From Conexibacter sp. (lineage in GTDB: Bacteria; Actinomycetota; Thermoleophilia; Solirubrobacterales; Solirubrobacteraceae), in assembly GCA_025964295.1 (NCBI GenBank), contig JAOPZD010000154.1, positions 1-8,836 of the forward strand: a stretch of DNA of 8,836 nt, written 5' to 3'. The position numbers and the translations under genes are program-made. The notes under the pieces are model-generated. The model had not been told where the DNA came from. It made no database searches and worked only from the letters and a program-made list of their open reading frames with translations. Positions 7,820-8,836 of this stretch are shown here, piece by piece; position 1 is the stretch's first letter; each line of letters begins with the position of its first letter.

Positions 7820-7825
7820 ATGCTA
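7820..7825 (-). promoter_or_regulatory. Candidate -10 element of murJ
   Basis: The minus strand reads TAGCAT (TANNNT type) ending nine bases before the GTG at 7810. That would place the transcription start at or within a few bases of the start codon, giving a leaderless or nearly leaderless mRNA. No convincing -35 is visible. The assignment is by pattern only. Confidence 0.4.
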
Positions 7826-7875
7826 CGACCCAGGCCGGGCTGCTGGCCCGCACCGCGCCTCGCGGCCGAGCCCGC

Positions 7876-7881
7876 TAGAAT
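7876..7881 (+). promoter_or_regulatory. Candidate -10 element of rpsT
   Basis: TAGAAT, a good sigma-70-type -10 (TANNNT), ends 12 bases before the rpsT ATG. The expected transcript would carry only about 5 bases before the ATG, which fits the absence of any SD. No good -35 lies 17 bases upstream (CCGCGC). Confidence 0.45.
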
Positions 7882-7893
7882 GCTGCGTCGCTC

Positions 7894-8163
7894 ATGGCGA
7901 ACATTCACTCGCAGAAGACGCGCATCCTCCGGGCCGAGCGTGAGCGCCTGGAGAACCGTCGCTACACCTCCACCATCAAGACCTACTTCCGCCGCCTCGA
8001 GGCCGCGTCCGCCGAAGGCGACGACGCGACCGCCGACGTCGAGTTCCGCGCCCTGGTGCAGACCATCGACAGGGCCGTCAAGCGTGGCGCCCTGCACCGC
8101 AACACGGGCAACCGCAAGAAGTCCCGCGCAGCTCGCGTCCGCGCCGGGCAGCCTTCCGCCTGA
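7894..8163 (+). CDS. rpsT: 30S ribosomal protein S20
   Basis: An 89-residue, very basic helical protein with the S20 hallmarks: MANIHSQKTRILRAERERLENRRYTSTIKTYFRRLE at the N-terminus, and VQTIDRAVKRGALHRNTGNRKKSRAARV at the C-terminus, where the NxxxRKKSR segment contacts 16S rRNA. The length is standard. It is a primary binding protein of the 5' domain of 16S rRNA in the small subunit. The ATG at 7894 is fixed by homology (MANI start), although no SD precedes it. Several CGT Arg codons differ from neighbouring genes, as is usual for highly expressed genes. The stop TGA (8161-8163) lies inside a 26-bp inverted repeat shared with the 3' end of holA. It is the only gene of its transcript before the terminator at 8297. 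Confidence 0.98.
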   Translation: MANIHSQKTRILRAERERLENRRYTSTIKTYFRRLEAASAEGDDATADVEFRALVQTIDRAVKRGALHRNTGNRKKSRAARVRAGQPSA

Positions 8164-8180
8164 GGGCCGCCTCGCCGCGC

Positions 8181-8276
8181 CTGGGCGCACCTCCCGACGG
8201 AGCCGGTGCTTGCGCACGAGGCTCCGCCGGTCGGCACGCCCAGCCACGACGATTCGGGCCTCAGCCAGAAGGCTGA
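8181..8276 (+). other. Structured 3' untranslated region of rpsT (two hairpins)
   Basis: The first hairpin spans 8181-8243: CTGGGCG/CGCCCAG (8181-8187 with 8237-8243), CCGAC/GTCGG (8194-8198 with 8230-8234), GGAGCC/GGCTCC (8199-8204 with 8220-8225) and GTGC/GCAC around a TTGC loop, 22 base pairs in all with bulges. The second is TCAGCC-AGAA-GGCTGA at 8261-8276. No reading frame with normal codon use is present. With the terminator at 8297-8319 the tail could be a 3'-UTR structure, or a small RNA processed from the rpsT mRNA. It matches no RNA family I recognise: there is no SRP RNA tetraloop, no tRNA arm and no tmRNA motif. Confidence 0.55.
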
Positions 8277-8296
8277 CGTGCACCGAGAACCGCGCC

Positions 8297-8319
8297 ACGG
8301 CCCCTGTCGGGGCCGTTTT
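8297..8319 (+). terminator. Intrinsic (Rho-independent) terminator of rpsT
   Basis: ACGGCCCC (8297-8304) and GGGGCCGT (8309-8316) form a perfect 8-bp stem closed by a TGTC loop, and a TTTT run at 8316-8319 follows on the plus strand. This is the classic terminator form and the best in the window. It lies 134 bases after the rpsT stop. Confidence 0.88.
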
Positions 8320-8337
8320 CGCGTTCCCCAACGGCGA

Positions 8338-8462
8338 GCGGCCTGACCTGAGGCCCGGATCGTCGTGGCTGGCGGTCCCCGGCGAGCGCCGGCGGGCGCC
8401 AGCCCGTCAAGCTCCGTCCGGGGGCCGCCAGGCGCGGCGAGGCGGCCCTCAGGTCAGGTCGC
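8338..8462. repeat. Giant imperfect hairpin (45-nt arms)
   Basis: Arm 8338-8382 pairs with arm 8418-8462 without gaps: 37 Watson-Crick pairs, four G-U pairs when read as plus-strand RNA, and four mismatches. It includes a perfect 12-bp outer block (8342-8353 with 8447-8458) and a 14-bp inner block with one G-U (8369-8382 with 8418-8431). The 35-base loop can form a further small hairpin CGGGC-GCCA-GCCCG (8393-8406). The right arm covers the holA stop codon and last residues. No T-run follows on either strand, so it is not a standard terminator. Confidence 0.75.
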
Positions 8463-8836
8463 GGCGGCCATGCGGCCGAGGGCGCGAATCGTCGCGGTGT
8501 CCTCGGAGAGGTCGCCCATGCCGCGGGTCTGGAGCTCGAGGTCGGCGAGCGTCTCGATCGCGCGGCGCAGGGAGTCGGTGTCGGTCGCGCGGGCTTCCTT
8601 GATGCGGCGGTCCAGCGCCCAGGGGCTGCCCTTGGTCGAGGACTTGACCTGCGCCGGGGACTCCCCCGCCTCCAGGCGGTCGGCGATCGCCAGCACCTCG
8701 CGCAGGCGCCGCGCCATCAGCGGGATCAGGCGGCCGACGGCCTCGCCCTGCTCGCGGAGCTCGAGGAACGCGCGGAAGACCGTGCGGCGATCGCGGGCGA
8801 CGAGCGCGTCGACGAGGCCCCAGACCTGGATCTCGG
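8454..8836 (-). CDS. holA: DNA polymerase III delta subunit, C-terminal part (partial)
   Basis: 126 C-terminal residues are visible; the gene continues beyond the right edge. The sequence EIQVWGLVDALVARDRRTVFRAFLELREQGEAVGRLIPLMARRLREVLAIADRLEAGES has the form of the domain III collar of HolA (typical form WDLVDALxxRD..A...L..L...GE....L...LARQLR.LL..K.L...G). It is followed by the usual SPWALDRRIKEARATDTDSLRRAIETLADLELQTRG, where the family has a conserved P.....K...QA...S...L..A...L...D...K.G block. Delta binds and opens the beta clamp in the clamp-loader complex. The reading frame is open to the edge, so a start at the internal ATG 8717 is wrong. It converges on rpsT, the same arrangement as Rv2412/Rv2413c in Mycobacterium. 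Confidence 0.9.
   Translation of the reverse strand, partial: EIQVWGLVDALVARDRRTVFRAFLELREQGEAVGRLIPLMARRLREVLAIADRLEAGESPAQVKSSTKGSPWALDRRIKEARATDTDSLRRAIETLADLELQTRGMGDLSEDTATIRALGRMAAAT

Larger units (their letters stand above)
8159..8453. repeat. 295-bp segment bounded by perfect 26-bp inverted repeats
   Basis: Bases 8159-8184 are the exact reverse complement of 8428-8453, 26 of 26 positions. The left copy begins two bases before the rpsT stop and contains it; the right copy is directly next to the holA stop (8454-8456). In the sense direction of each gene, the same sequence beginning CCTGAGGGCCGCC therefore follows the end of both convergent genes. No target-site duplication is obvious in the flanks and no transposase is encoded. 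The interior holds the rpsT hairpins, the terminator and a third diverged copy at 8338. A MITE-like element and a duplicated 3'-end signal are the two readings. Confidence 0.75.

Noticed and set aside
8164..8320. Possible SRP RNA, tRNA or tmRNA in the rpsT 3' region
   Set aside because: The hairpins lack the SRP tetraloop and asymmetric loop, any T-psi-C or anticodon arm, and tmRNA features. Kept only as an unnamed structured tail.
7807..8331. 174-residue minus-strand frame opposite rpsT
   Set aside because: Antisense to a certain ribosomal protein gene, with no recognisable family and no start signal.
5981..8602. 873-residue plus-strand open frame spanning murJ, rpsT and the gap
   Set aside because: It runs antisense through murJ and out of frame through rpsT, with a highly charged low-complexity product. 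It is a GC artefact.
1..8836. CRISPR array, phage genes or insertion sequence
   Set aside because: No regularly spaced repeats, integrase, transposase or phage structural gene was seen. The only mobile-element-like signal is the inverted-repeat segment between rpsT and holA.

Overview
The window is very GC-rich. Its genes use G or C at nearly every third codon position, and several starts are GTG or TTG without a clear Shine-Dalgarno (SD) site. Together with the lepA, rpsT, holA order on the map, also known from Mycobacterium (Rv2404c, Rv2412, Rv2413c), this points to a chromosomal segment of a high-GC actinobacterium. Protein flavour suggests the Solirubrobacterales/Thermoleophilia side, but that is an inference I cannot test here.

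Layout. Bases 1-143 hold the 3' end of an unidentified plus-strand gene. It converges with a minus-strand set of three: a carboxymuconolactone decarboxylase (CMD)/AhpD-like protein (1404-1961), an SDR oxidoreductase (612-1394) and a VOC/glyoxalase-fold protein (140-568), transcribed in that order. A small HxlR-type regulator (1995-2342) is divergent from this set. Two 17-bp direct repeats lie in and beside the promoter gap, exactly 42 bp apart. This looks like a self-contained regulator plus target operon, possibly for an electrophile, aldehyde or quinone substrate.

From 2372 to 7810 the minus strand carries murJ (lipid II flippase), a secreted protein of unknown function, and lepA (EF4). The last two are only 20 bases apart. 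murJ is divergent from rpsT (ribosomal protein S20, 7894-8163), and the two share an 83-bp promoter gap in which both genes have a TANNNT -10-like element very close to the start codon. holA (DNA polymerase III delta, C-terminal part, minus strand) enters from the right edge and converges on rpsT.

The most unusual part is the 290-bp rpsT/holA gap. A perfect 26-bp inverted repeat caps it: one copy contains the rpsT stop codon and the other lies directly beside the holA stop codon. A third, diverged copy of the same sequence in the middle (from 8338) pairs with the right-hand copy over 45 positions to form a giant hairpin. A clear intrinsic terminator (8297-8319) and two further hairpins lie between. 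The arrangement resembles a MITE-like or REP-like element, or an elaborate 3'-end structure serving two convergent essential genes.
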